62,166 nucleotides of DNA from Pseudarthrobacter sulfonivorans (GTDB lineage: Bacteria > Actinomycetota > Actinomycetes > Actinomycetales > Micrococcaceae). The translations under genes were made by a program, and so were the position numbers. The DNA lies in contig NZ_JACXBW010000023.1 in the NCBI RefSeq assembly GCF_014712225.1, forward strand, positions 1-62,166, read 5' to 3'. Shown in pieces: positions 18,274 through 26,330 of the stretch (its first letter is position 1; the number at the start of each line of letters is the position of its first letter). The notes under the pieces are model-generated. The model had not been told where the DNA came from and searched no databases. It saw only the letters and a program-made list of their open reading frames with translations.

Positions 18274-18299
18274 TGAATGTTCCTTCGGGAATAGAATCT

Positions 18300-18325
18300 G
18301 ACTATGCTCAGTTATGAGCATAGTC
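18300..18325. promoter_or_regulatory. Palindromic TetR operator (site 1)
   Basis: GACTATGCTCA and its exact reverse complement, separated by GTTA: a perfect 11-bp inverted repeat between the divergent TetR and OYE genes. Shares the pattern GACT-N3-CTCA-N4-TGAG-N3-AGTC with site 2 at 23214-23239. Confidence 0.85.
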
Positions 18326-18436
18326 GCTACTGTTGGCGGCTCAAAAGTGCCTTCGCTCATTCTCTCACGGACGACGCATTTCGGGCCGGCGCAACGGTGA
18401 TGTTCATGACCGATCGATCAAAGGAACACCTTTCCC

Positions 18437-19513
18437 ATGTCCTTGTCTTCTCTCTGGCAACCGTTCACCCTCGGCCGGGTGGAACTCCCCCATCGGCTCG
18501 CACTGGCACCCATGACCCGCACGAGGGCCAACCCGGATGGCACCCTGAGCGACCTCACCGCCGAGTATTACGCGCAGCGCGCCTCCCTGGGATTGATCAT
18601 CACGGAGGGGGTGCAGCCGTCGGAGGACGGGCAGGGCTACATCAACACTCCGGGGATCTACACGCCCGGGCACGTCGAGGGTTGGCGAAAGGTCACCGAC
18701 GCGGTGCATGCCGAGGGCGGGGCCGTGTTCATCCAGTTGATGCACGCGGGCCGGATGTCCCACCCCGACAACACGCCGCACCACCGCCTGCCCGTGGCAC
18801 CCTCGGCGATCTCCGCCGACCAGGACATGCTCACCCCCACCGGACCGCAGAAGACCCCGGTCCCGCGCGAGCTGAGCGTCGATGACATCCGGGCCACCAT
18901 CGCCGAGTTCCGGCACGCCGCAGCTTCCGCCATCGCCGCCGGCGCCGACGGAGTCGAAATCCACGCCGCGAACGGATACCTGCTGCACCAGTTCCTCTCC
19001 CCCAACGCCAACCACCGCACCGACTCCTACGGCGGCTCCGTAGAAAATCGGTCCCGGTTTGTGATCGAGGTCGCCCAGGCCGTCGCCGATGAAATCGGGG
19101 CGGACCGGGTTGGTATCCGCCTCTCCCCTGCCATGCCGTTGGGCGGTATCAACGAGGGCGACACCGAGAGCGTGCGGGCTCAGTACCGGCACTTGGTCGG
19201 TGAGCTCGCCCCGCTGAACCTGGCCTACCTGCACCTTCACCACGTCGGCGACGACGAGCTGCTGCGCTCTTTCAGGGACGCATGGCCGACGGCGGTGCTC
19301 GTGGTCCGCTACGGACGAACCCGCGAGCAGATCGCCGGCGACATCGACGCGGGCCTTGCTGACATCGCACCGCTGGGCCGTTTCGCGCTGGCCAACCCCG
19401 ACATCGTCGAGCGGCTGCGCACAGACGCCCCGCTGAACGACCTTGACCCTGCCACCATCTACGGCGGCGGCGCGGCCGGCTACACCGATTACCCGGCCAT
19501 GGCACACGCCTGA
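18437..19513 (+). CDS. Old Yellow Enzyme-type alkene reductase (NADH:flavin oxidoreductase)
   Basis: A 358-residue FMN-dependent TIM-barrel enzyme of the OYE/NemA group. It shows LAPMTRTRA near the N-terminus, QLMHAGRMSHPDN, and the substrate/FMN segment IHAANGYLLHQFLSP followed by NHRTDSYGGSVENR. The C-terminus has GRFALANPDIVERL. These enzymes reduce activated C=C bonds and nitro compounds using NAD(P)H and are commonly induced by electrophiles. It is the first rightward gene after the palindromic operator. A hairpin follows the stop, yet the SDR gene comes only 115 bp later. Confidence 0.92.
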   Translation: MSLSSLWQPFTLGRVELPHRLALAPMTRTRANPDGTLSDLTAEYYAQRASLGLIITEGVQPSEDGQGYINTPGIYTPGHVEGWRKVTDAVHAEGGAVFIQLMHAGRMSHPDNTPHHRLPVAPSAISADQDMLTPTGPQKTPVPRELSVDDIRATIAEFRHAAASAIAAGADGVEIHAANGYLLHQFLSPNANHRTDSYGGSVENRSRFVIEVAQAVADEIGADRVGIRLSPAMPLGGINEGDTESVRAQYRHLVGELAPLNLAYLHLHHVGDDELLRSFRDAWPTAVLVVRYGRTREQIAGDIDAGLADIAPLGRFALANPDIVERLRTDAPLNDLDPATIYGGGAAGYTDYPAMAHA

Positions 19514-19528
19514 TCGCCGGCCCGTGGG

Positions 19529-19559
19529 CCGCCCGCCCCTGGGAGCCAGGGGCGGGCGG
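19529..19559. terminator. Hairpin after OYE gene
   Basis: A perfect 14-bp stem (CCGCCCGCCCCTGG / CCAGGGGCGGGCGG) with a 3-nt GAG loop, followed by TCCCCC. It lies between the OYE and SDR genes and may stop or thin transcription into the SDR gene. Confidence 0.65.
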
Positions 19560-19628
19560 TCCCCCTAACCATCAACATCATCCGCGCCGACCGGTGCAGA
19601 TAACCTCACCAGCAGAAAGTCCAGGAAA

Positions 19629-20342
19629 ATGCCCTCACTCAATGAAGCAGTCGTCCTCGTCACCGGAGCCAACGGCGGCATCGGAACCCACTTCGTCAAC
19701 GACGCCCTCGCACGCGGCGCCAGCAAGGTCTACGCCACTGCCCGTACCCCCCGCACCTGGGAGGACGAGCGCGTTGTTCCGCTCACCCTCGATGTCACCG
19801 ACCCCGAGTCCATCCAGGCCGCAGTCGAGGCCGCCGGGGACGTCACGGTGTTGATCAACAACGCCGGAGCCTCCGTGGCCAGCAGTGGCATTCTCACCCA
19901 CACCACTGAAGAAATCCGGACCAACGTCGAGACGAACTTCCTCGGCCCGCTGTTCCTCACCCGGGCATTCGCTCCGATCCTGTCAGCGAGGGAAGAGTCT
20001 GTGATCATCAACATCCACTCCGCCCTGAGCTGGTACGCCGTCGCCGGCATCTACAGCGCTACCAAGGCCGCCCTCTGGTCGGCCACCAACTCCCTGCGCC
20101 TGGAGCTCGCCCCCGCAGGCGTGCACGTCGTCGGAGTGCACGTCGGCTATGTCGACACCGCGATGGCCGCACACACCAGCGAGCCCAAAACAGACCCGGC
20201 CGATCTCGTGAGCACCGTCTTGGATGCCGTGGAAGCCGGTGAGTACGAGGTTCTCGCCGACGACACGTCCCTACAGCTCAAGGCCGGACTCAGCGCCCCC
20301 ATCGAGGCCGTATACCCGCAGCTGACCGCCAACAGCGCCTAA
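19629..20342 (+). CDS. SDR family oxidoreductase
   Basis: A 237-residue classical SDR. TGANGGIGTHFV near residues 13-24 is the nucleotide site, NNAGAS follows at about 76, and the catalytic Ser (IHSALSWYAV) and YSATK lie near 140-153. Substrate specificity is not visible. It is downstream of the OYE gene and part of the module bracketed by the twin operators, so a role in carbonyl detoxification together with the reductase is plausible. Confidence 0.88.
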   Translation: MPSLNEAVVLVTGANGGIGTHFVNDALARGASKVYATARTPRTWEDERVVPLTLDVTDPESIQAAVEAAGDVTVLINNAGASVASSGILTHTTEEIRTNVETNFLGPLFLTRAFAPILSAREESVIINIHSALSWYAVAGIYSATKAALWSATNSLRLELAPAGVHVVGVHVGYVDTAMAAHTSEPKTDPADLVSTVLDAVEAGEYEVLADDTSLQLKAGLSAPIEAVYPQLTANSA

Positions 20343-20351
20343 AACACCCGT

Positions 20352-20390
20352 GGCGCCGTGGTCACGAGACGATCTCATGACCACGGCGCC
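20352..20390. terminator. Bidirectional terminator hairpin
   Basis: An 18-bp stem with one mismatch (GGCGCCGTGGTCACGAGA / TCTCATGACCACGGCGCC) and a 3-nt loop. It lies 10 bp after the SDR stop and 55 bp from the end of the convergent gene at 20445. Confidence 0.8.
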
Positions 20391-20444
20391 GCAATCCCCG
20401 ATCAAACGAGGGCGGGTATCCTCGACACTTTTCGCGGGTCCTGC

Positions 20445-21248
20445 CTACTCTTCGTAGCGCGGAAGGATGCGGCCGTCTTTGACGTAAGTCAGGGCCGCAG
20501 AGACGTCGTAGGCGTGGACCGCGGAGGCGAAGGTCGCCAGAGGGTGGGACAGGCTCTTAACCTCTGGACTCTCGAAGAATGCCGCACGGGCTGATTTGTC
20601 TGCGAAGCCGAGGATCAGTGAGGCATGAAAGTGCTGGTCTTTCGGGTTGTCGTGCGCGACGTCCGGGGTATCCCAGAGCTTCTCATACCAGGGCATGAAG
20701 GTTTGGGCGCGGAGTTCCATCAGCCCCGCCTCGGCGAAACCGGGCACGAGTTTCGTCGAGATGAACTTTCGGAAGCCGCGGGCGCTGACATCGTTTCGCC
20801 TGCGAAGGTAGACAAGCGCGCGGGCACCGACGTTTTCGTCCGGGCCCGTGACGTCGTACCAGCGGGAGGAGCCCGGCGGCCCGGCGTAGAACAGGGTGCG
20901 GCGGAACACGTTGACCTCGTCCTTGAACGCCAACTGCGTCTGCCTGCGGCCCATGAACGGCGACAAGGCGGACTGGAAGGTGACCTCCGCGACGCCGTCG
21001 ATCTTTCGATCGACGGGGATGTCGGTTTCGATGCCGACGGTCGCCGGCCAGAAACCCGAATTTGTCTCGGCGAGATGGAGCTGCCGGTACTCTTTCAGGC
21101 CGGGGGTGGCAGAGATGATCCCGGAATGCGGGCCCTTCCAATAGTCCATCCCGGTTTGGCGGGGCTGGTCGGCGCGTATCCACAGCAGGATCGAGGAGGA
21201 GAGATGTTTTTTCAGGCTCAGCTGTCCGCCGTCGGTTGTCGTGTTCAT
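20445..21248 (-). CDS. Dimeric alpha/beta-barrel (EthD/Dabb-like) protein, function unknown
   Basis: A 267-residue soluble protein. The C-terminal half (HFHASLILGFADKSARAAFF...) and the N-terminal half (ILLWIRADQPRQTGMDYWKG) each look like a ferredoxin-like half-barrel of the EthD/Dabb kind, so it may be a two-domain fusion. Such proteins often accompany oxidoreductases of small organic compounds, but I cannot name a reaction. The start has a GGAAGGAA ribosome site. It is the last gene of the leftward arm that begins at 23171, with 32 bp to the hydrolase gene. Confidence 0.6.
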   Translation of the reverse strand: MNTTTDGGQLSLKKHLSSSILLWIRADQPRQTGMDYWKGPHSGIISATPGLKEYRQLHLAETNSGFWPATVGIETDIPVDRKIDGVAEVTFQSALSPFMGRRQTQLAFKDEVNVFRRTLFYAGPPGSSRWYDVTGPDENVGARALVYLRRRNDVSARGFRKFISTKLVPGFAEAGLMELRAQTFMPWYEKLWDTPDVAHDNPKDQHFHASLILGFADKSARAAFFESPEVKSLSHPLATFASAVHAYDVSAALTYVKDGRILPRYEE

Positions 21249-21280
21249 TTCCTTCCTGCTTTGCTTCCTAAGGATCGCCG

Positions 21281-22148
21281 TCAGCGGGAGAGGAAATCTG
21301 CCGCGATGGGGGCGAACTTGTCGTGGAACTGAAAGATACCGCCGTGGCCGGAGCCTGGGTAGATGATCAGTTCGGAGCCGTTGATGCGGCGGTGCAGGTC
21401 CTCGGAGAGGAGCGAGGGCACCATCCGGTCGTTGTCCGCGTTGGCGATCAGGGTGGGGTGGGTGATCTTCGACAGGTCAGCCGGCGCCCCGCGCCCCCAC
21501 TTCTTGATGGCTTTGAGCTGGGTCTGGAATGCCTTGACCCTGATCGGCGCGTCGCGGTCGGCGGTTCGCTCCTCGAGTCGCTGCACGAATGCCTTACCGG
21601 CTTGCTTGCCCGCGGTGTCGCGGTTGAAGAACAGGAATTCCTTCGGGTCGGACCGGGTAAGGGTGGCCCGAAGTATGTCGTAGTAGGTGGTCCCGGCCAC
21701 CTTGTCCATGTCCTTGCCGCCCCTTGGGACCGGTTCCGGTGAGGACGAGCTTTCGGACGAGGTCCGGGTGCTTGACCACCAGGGCCTGTGCCACCATACC
21801 GCCGAGGGAGAAGGAGAAAATGTCGATCTTCTCGAATCCGAGCGCCTTAATAAAGGTGTAGGCGTCGTCGGCCATCGCCTCGATGCTGTCGGGCACCTGG
21901 CCCGTGGAGGCGCCAACGCCCTGATTGTCGAACGTGATGACATGGCGGTTCTTCGCGATGGGGTCGATGATGCGTGGATCCCAGTTATCCAGGGTCGCGG
22001 CGAGATGGACGAAGAAGATGACGGGGATGCCGCCTTGGGGGCCAAGCTCCCGGTAAGCGTAGGTGACGCCACCGGCGCTGATTTGGTGGGACGGCGCTTC
22101 GGCGTAGGACGTAACGACGGGTTCTTTTACGGGCTCGTGCGCGTTCAT
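21281..22148 (-). pseudogene. Alpha/beta hydrolase, split by a one-base frameshift
   Basis: Two overlapping frames together make one alpha/beta hydrolase of about 288 residues. The first (from ATG 22148, AGGAGAACC ribosome site) gives the N-terminal part through the nucleophile elbow FSFSLGGMVAQ and LVLTGTGP. The second continues with RGGKDMDKVAGTTYYDIL and ends with the catalytic-His region SGHGGIFQFHDKF. The join is near 21718-21728, within CCGCCCCTTGGG, where one extra base breaks the frame. All other features look intact, so this is either a fresh mutation or a sequencing error. Homologues in such clusters act as esterases or haloperoxidase-like hydrolases. Confidence 0.82.
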
Positions 22149-22175
22149 GACGGTTCTCCTGTGAAGTTTCTTTGG

Positions 22176-23171
22176 TCAGGGGTTGCTGATGACGGCCTTG
22201 CCCCGGATGCCGCCCTTTTCCAGGCCCTCGAGGGCCTCGATGGTCCGGCCGAAAGGGAAAACGCGGCCGACGACGGGGCGGAGCGCGCCTTCGTCGATCA
22301 GGGCGGTGATCTGGCGCAGCTGGTCACCGCTGGCGCGCATGAACAGGAATTCGTAGCTGACGCCGAGCTTTTTGGCCTGCCGGCGGATGCCTGCGCTGAG
22401 GCCGCTGATCGCCAGGCGGAGCACCGGATTCAGGCCGGCTTCGCGGGCAAATGCCGGGTCCGGAGGCCCGGCAATGCCGATCGCTTTGCCGCCGGGCCTG
22501 AGCACGCGCAGGGACTTCTCGAGATTTTCGCCGCCGAGGCTGTCCAGCACCAGGTCGTAGCCGCTCAGGAGCTGTTCGAAGTCTTGGCTGCGGTAGTCAA
22601 TGGCGGTGTCTGCGCCGAGCTCGCGCACGAAGTCCAGGTTGGAGGCGCTTGCTGTGGTCGCCACGGTCGCCCCGAGGTGCTTGGCGAGTTGGATGGCGAT
22701 CGATCCGACGCCCCCGGCGCCGGCGTGGATGAGGACCTCCTGGCCGGGCCCCACGTTGCCGCGCTCAACAAGCGCCTGCCACGCGGTCAGTGCGACCAGC
22801 GGCAGCGAGCCCGCCTCCTCCATGGTGATCGATGCCGGTTTGAGCGCAAGATCGGCCTCGGCAATGGCGATCCGCTCGGCGAACGTGCCGATGCGGTCCT
22901 TGCCGGGGCGTGCGTAGACCTCATCGCCAGGCTTGAACGCGCGAACCTTGGAACCGACACGGATGACGGTTCCCGCGACATCGTTTCCGGCGATCAAAGG
23001 AAGCCGGTACGGGAGGATCTGCTTGAACTCGCCGGCCCGGATCTTCTCGTCGAGCATGTTGAGGCCCGCGGCCTGCACCTGCACCAGCACATCCTGCTCC
23101 CCCACTGTGGGCTCAGGAACATTCGATTCCTGCAGCGGGCCTTTGTACTTTTCGACGACGAACGCTCTCAT
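22176..23171 (-). CDS. Zinc-independent MDR family NADPH:quinone oxidoreductase
   Basis: A 332-residue medium-chain dehydrogenase/reductase without the zinc-binding cysteines. It has the N-terminal GroES-like domain (NVPEPTVGEQDVLVQVQAAG, NDVAGTV) and a Rossmann domain with the NADPH loop HAGAGGVGSIAIQLAK near residues 145-160. Enzymes of this type reduce quinones or alkenals. ATG at 23171 follows GAGGGAGTC; the frame is open to 23225 but that would cover the operator. It is the first leftward gene from operator site 2. Confidence 0.9.
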   Translation of the reverse strand: MRAFVVEKYKGPLQESNVPEPTVGEQDVLVQVQAAGLNMLDEKIRAGEFKQILPYRLPLIAGNDVAGTVIRVGSKVRAFKPGDEVYARPGKDRIGTFAERIAIAEADLALKPASITMEEAGSLPLVALTAWQALVERGNVGPGQEVLIHAGAGGVGSIAIQLAKHLGATVATTASASNLDFVRELGADTAIDYRSQDFEQLLSGYDLVLDSLGGENLEKSLRVLRPGGKAIGIAGPPDPAFAREAGLNPVLRLAISGLSAGIRRQAKKLGVSYEFLFMRASGDQLRQITALIDEGALRPVVGRVFPFGRTIEALEGLEKGGIRGKAVISNP

Positions 23172-23213
23172 GGCTCCGACTCCCTCTTGGTGGTGCTGCT
23201 TTGCGCAATTACT

Positions 23214-23239
23214 GACTAACCTCAATTATGAGTTCAGTC
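23214..23239. promoter_or_regulatory. Palindromic TetR operator (site 2)
   Basis: GACTAACCTCA - ATTA - TGAGTTCAGTC. The outer GACT/AGTC and inner CTCA/TGAG blocks are palindromic and identical to site 1 at 18300-18325, and the spacer differs by one base. It lies 43 bp upstream of the quinone oxidoreductase start. Confidence 0.78.
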
Positions 23240-23261
23240 AATAATGTTGTCAAGGGAGCAC

Positions 23262-23403
23262 TGCCCTGCCCCTTGCCGTCGTCTCGTTCGACGGAACCTC
23301 TGAATCGGAGTTCAGCTGGCCTCAGCTCACGACTGTCCGGCAGCCCATCAACCAGATTGCCGAAGCAGCGGTCGAGGCAGGGCTCTCTGACAAGCATCCA
23401 GAT
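23262..23403 (+). pseudogene. C-terminal scrap of a LacI-family regulator
   Basis: A plus-strand frame reads LAVVSFDGTSESEFSWPQLT followed by TVRQPINQIAEAAVE, a typical LacI ligand-domain end. It has no start and joins, in frame, a piece of katG at 23404. It is not derived from either complete LacI gene in this window, which have different C-termini. Confidence 0.65.
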
Positions 23404-23744
23404 GGCGGCATGCGCGCCCTCGGCACCAACATCGGGGGATCCACCCACGGTGTCCTCACCGACAGGCCCCAGGTGCTGACGAACGACTTCTTCGTCAACC
23501 TGCTCTCACGGGCACCAAGTGGAAGGCGTCCGAGGCCGAGCAGAACGTTTACGAGATCACCGACGTCACCACGGGCGAACTGAAGTGGACCGCCGCGCCT
23601 GTGGACCTGGTGTTCGGCTCCAACTCCCAGCTCCGGGCCCTGGCAGAGGTCTACGCGAGCGATGACGGCAGGGCGAAGTTCGTCAACGACTTCGTGACCG
23701 CCTGGGTGAAGGTCATGGAGCTGGACCGCTTCGACCTGCGCTGA
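23404..23744 (+). pseudogene. 3' fragment of katG
   Basis: Closely matches 40403-40744, the last about 113 codons of the intact catalase-peroxidase gene, including its stop region (GCTGATGAA). One base is missing near 23508, so even the fragment is frameshifted. The heme and catalytic residues of KatG lie in the missing part. The distance to the intact copy is 16,999-17,000 bp in direct orientation. Confidence 0.9.
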
Positions 23745-23753
23745 TGAACGCGT

Positions 23754-23783
23754 CCGGGCCGGTCGCAGACGCGGCCGGCCCGG
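23754..23783. terminator. Copied katG terminator hairpin
   Basis: CCGGGCCGGTCGC / GCGGCCGGCCCGG with an AGAC loop, the same sequence as the hairpin after intact katG at 40754-40783. Confidence 0.7.
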
Positions 23784-23860
23784 AGCAGCGCTCCTGAATC
23801 AGAACGGGGGGGTTGTTGCTGAAGAAAAGCCGTCAGTTCTCCGAGGACGGCTAATGGCCC

Positions 23861-24113
23861 TCAGGACCAGGAATCGGAGGCCTTGGCCGTGTCCTCCTGC
23901 AACTCGTTGACCTCGGTGACTTTCCCGTCCCTCAGTGTGAACACGAGCACGGTGACGGTCCGTCAATGCAACCTTGGCGGTGTCGGCTGACCTGGAAAAC
24001 AATTCACCGAAATAGGCCATGATCTCCTCCTGGCCCTGCTTGTCGCCTGCAAGCCCGCCGCTGCCTCACACGCGGTAGACAGCATCATGGGCGAAGAGGC
24101 CCATGAGCGTTTG
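23861..24113 (-). pseudogene. Decayed copy of SnoaL-like gene
   Basis: The minus strand resembles the intact gene at 40806-41198 (LSRFLVL..., MAYFGELFSRSADTAKV) but has lost bases in the middle and its start region is scrambled. It keeps the same position relative to the katG fragment and hairpin, so katG end, terminator and SnoaL gene were copied as one block. Confidence 0.85.
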
Positions 24114-24134
24114 CGGGAACCCTGGACGGACCAG

Positions 24135-25217
24135 CTAGCTGAAGACGCTTGCCGCTCGAGGCGCTCCGACGGAGCCGCGTCGGATCAGCCGGGCGGTGAG
24201 GGCAGGCGTTGTGGGGGCGGGTTTCCGGCCTTCGATTTGTCGGATCAGGGCTTCCGCGGCAGTGGTTCCCATCTCGTAAACGGGTTGGGCTATGACGGTC
24301 AGGGGCGGCGTGGTGAGCTTTGTCCAGGCGAAGTCGTCATACATCAGGAACGAGACATCGGCCGGGATGGTCAGGCCGAGTTCCTGGATGGCCTCCACGA
24401 CACTGAGCGCGATAAGACCATCCGAGGCGATAATGGCCGTTGCCGCTTCAGGGCCCGCCAGTAGCTCCCGGGTGATCTTCCTGATGGATTCGGCGTTGCC
24501 GGCGTTCAGGCGCACCAGGTCCGCGGGGTAGCTGAGGCCCTTTTCCTCAAAGGCCCGCCGCATGCCGTCCAGGCGCTCGGAAATTTGGGAGGAGTCGAGT
24601 TCCATGCCGGCGGTGTAGGGGGCGTCGGATTTGAGGGTGGAAATGAAGGCGATCCGTCGGTGTCCGGCCTCGAGCAGGTACTGGGTGGATTCGTAGGAGA
24701 TGCTGGCCATGTCCACGGAAACGGTCTCGACGTCGAGCCCCGCCGCGGTGCGGTCCAGCAGCACCAAAGGGCGTCCGGACTCGGGAATTCGCTGCAGATG
24801 CTGTGTTTCCACCGACGAAGCCGGGGCCACAATGAGGCCATCCACGCGCTTGTCCAGGAGCACGCGGACGGCTTCGACTTCGGCCGCCGTTTCCTCGTCG
24901 GTGTTGATGAGGATGACGTTGAAGCCGCGTTTCTTCGCGGCGTCTGTGATACCTCTGGTTGCCAGGCCGAAGTGCGGGTTTTCGATGTCCCCCACAACCA
25001 CGCCCAGAGTATGGGATTTCCCTGTGTTCATGCTGCGGGCGAGCTCGTTGGGGCGGTAGCCGAGCTCCTCTGCCGCCGCGAGTACCCGCTCCCTGACGTC
25101 GTCACTGACGGCACCGTAATTGCCCAGAGCGCGTGCGGCCTGGGCTTTTGAGACCTGCGCGGCCTTGGCGACGTCCGCGACTGTGGTGTCGCGCCGCCTG
25201 GATCCATTAATGCTCAT
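24135..25217 (-). CDS. LacI family transcriptional regulator of the Amadori-product locus
   Basis: A 360-residue LacI-type repressor. The HTH lies at residues about 12-33 (TVADVAKAAQVSKAQAARAL) followed by the hinge helix RPNELARSMNTG. The periplasmic-binding-like domain shows LGVVVGDIENPHF and SFLMYDDFAWTKL. ATG at 25217 has GGAAGG upstream. It is divergent from the ABC importer operon, and a double palindrome at 25284-25322 sits between them, so it probably represses the operon until a sugar-like ligand such as a fructosyl-amino acid binds. The ligand is inferred only from neighbours. Confidence 0.88.
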   Translation of the reverse strand: MSINGSRRRDTTVADVAKAAQVSKAQAARALGNYGAVSDDVRERVLAAAEELGYRPNELARSMNTGKSHTLGVVVGDIENPHFGLATRGITDAAKKRGFNVILINTDEETAAEVEAVRVLLDKRVDGLIVAPASSVETQHLQRIPESGRPLVLLDRTAAGLDVETVSVDMASISYESTQYLLEAGHRRIAFISTLKSDAPYTAGMELDSSQISERLDGMRRAFEEKGLSYPADLVRLNAGNAESIRKITRELLAGPEAATAIIASDGLIALSVVEAIQELGLTIPADVSFLMYDDFAWTKLTTPPLTVIAQPVYEMGTTAAEALIRQIEGRKPAPTTPALTARLIRRGSVGAPRAASVFS

Positions 25218-25283
25218 GTCGGCCTTCCAAAAAGGGCCTTGACGGCCGCTGTGGCTTGGGTTACATTTTTTAGCAACCCCATG

Positions 25284-25322
25284 TGAGTCCGGTCTCAATC
25301 GTAGTCGGTGAGACCGGACTCA
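25284..25322. promoter_or_regulatory. Double LacI-type operator
   Basis: TGAGTCCGGTCTCA and its exact reverse complement TGAGACCGGACTCA, separated by 11 bp. Each half is itself near-palindromic around CCGG, as LacI-family operators are, so this looks like two operators with centres 25 bp apart between the divergent LacI gene and the importer operon. Confidence 0.82.
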
Positions 25323-25383
25323 GCAAGGGATACAGAACAAAGGGCTGAGGCCCGCCTCCTGCTTCCTATGATTGGAAAATGTT

Positions 25384-26250
25384 GTGACCAAACGAGTGAA
25401 CTTTCGGCCCGGCGCGGTTGTCGCGGTTGCCGTTGCAGCCCTCCTTGCCCTGTCCGGTTGCGCCGGATCGACCTCTCCAGCGTCCTCCGGGGCCGCTGAA
25501 AACCCGTATGGCCTGATCCAGGCTGACACCATCAGGGTGGCGAGCCTGGGCGATGCGAAGCCGTATACCTTCGCGGACTCCCAAGGTAACTTCACCGGCT
25601 TCGACGTGGAGCTGTTCAAGGATGTGGCCCACCGGGCCGGCGTGGACAACGTGGTCTTCACCGGGCAGGACTTTTCCGCCATTCTTCCTGCCGTGGCCAA
25701 CGGCCAGTTCGACGTCGGCGTTGCCGCTATCGGCATCACGGACAAGCGCAAGCAAACCGTCGACTTCTCCGAGGGATACCTGGCCGGTTATCTGACCGTC
25801 CTGACCACCAAGGACTCCGGGATCAAGGATGTTGACGGGCTCGCCGGAAAACGCCTGGGCGTTGTGCAGGGGACGCTGCAGGAGGCCTATGCGGTCAAGA
25901 ACTTCCCGTCGGCAAACCTGGTCCGATTCCCGGACAATAATTCGGCCATCGCGGCGGTGAACAGCGGCTCGGCCGACGCCCATTTCCTGGACTACGAGGC
26001 AGCCAAGGCCTACAAGGAGCAGCACGGCCTCGTCAGCGTCGCGGACATCCCCTCCTTCGACGCCCCCGCGGGGTTCGCCGTCGCGAAGGGCAAGGACGCC
26101 TTCAAGGACGCCCTGAACAAAGGTCTGGCCTCGGCGATGGAGGACGGCACCTGGAAGAAGCTCTACCAGAAGTGGTTCCCCGGATCCCCGATGCCCGAGC
26201 AGTACCTGCCCAAGGCCGAACAAACCGCCACGCCCGCCCCGAGCAAATAA
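25384..26250 (+). CDS. ABC transporter substrate-binding lipoprotein (polar amino acid type)
   Basis: A 288-residue family 3 solute-binding protein. The N-terminus is a lipoprotein signal (AVVAVAVAALLALSGCAGS) with lipobox LSGC, so it is anchored outside the membrane. The mature part has the family signature GITDKRKQTVDFSEGY and FDVELFKDVAHRAG. I use GTG at 25384, with GGAAAA just upstream; an upstream TTG at 25372 is possible. Family 3 proteins bind amino acids and opines; in this cluster the ligand is likely a sugar-amino-acid conjugate. Confidence 0.9.
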   Translation: MTKRVNFRPGAVVAVAVAALLALSGCAGSTSPASSGAAENPYGLIQADTIRVASLGDAKPYTFADSQGNFTGFDVELFKDVAHRAGVDNVVFTGQDFSAILPAVANGQFDVGVAAIGITDKRKQTVDFSEGYLAGYLTVLTTKDSGIKDVDGLAGKRLGVVQGTLQEAYAVKNFPSANLVRFPDNNSAIAAVNSGSADAHFLDYEAAKAYKEQHGLVSVADIPSFDAPAGFAVAKGKDAFKDALNKGLASAMEDGTWKKLYQKWFPGSPMPEQYLPKAEQTATPAPSK

Positions 26251-26266
26251 GCCTTCCGGCTTTTGA

Positions 26267-26297
26267 CCGGGCGGGCCACCACCGGCGGCCCGCCCGG
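26267..26297. terminator. Intra-operon hairpin between binding protein and permease genes
   Basis: A perfect 11-bp stem (CCGGGCGGGCC / GGCCCGCCCGG) with a 9-nt loop, no U-tract. It probably lowers or stabilises transcripts so that more binding protein than permease is made, a common arrangement in importer operons. Confidence 0.6.
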
Positions 26298-26330
26298 CTA
26301 TACACCAACTAACTACGTCTGAGAGCAACC

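Noticed and set aside
20683..21183. Alternative minus-strand ORF of 166 codons inside the Dabb-like gene
   Set aside because: Arg/Pro-rich shadow frame within a gene that has a good start and protein-like composition.
21687..23219. 510-codon plus-strand ORF opposite the hydrolase and quinone oxidoreductase
   Set aside because: It covers the real minus-strand genes and their ribosome sites, and the translation shows no domain.
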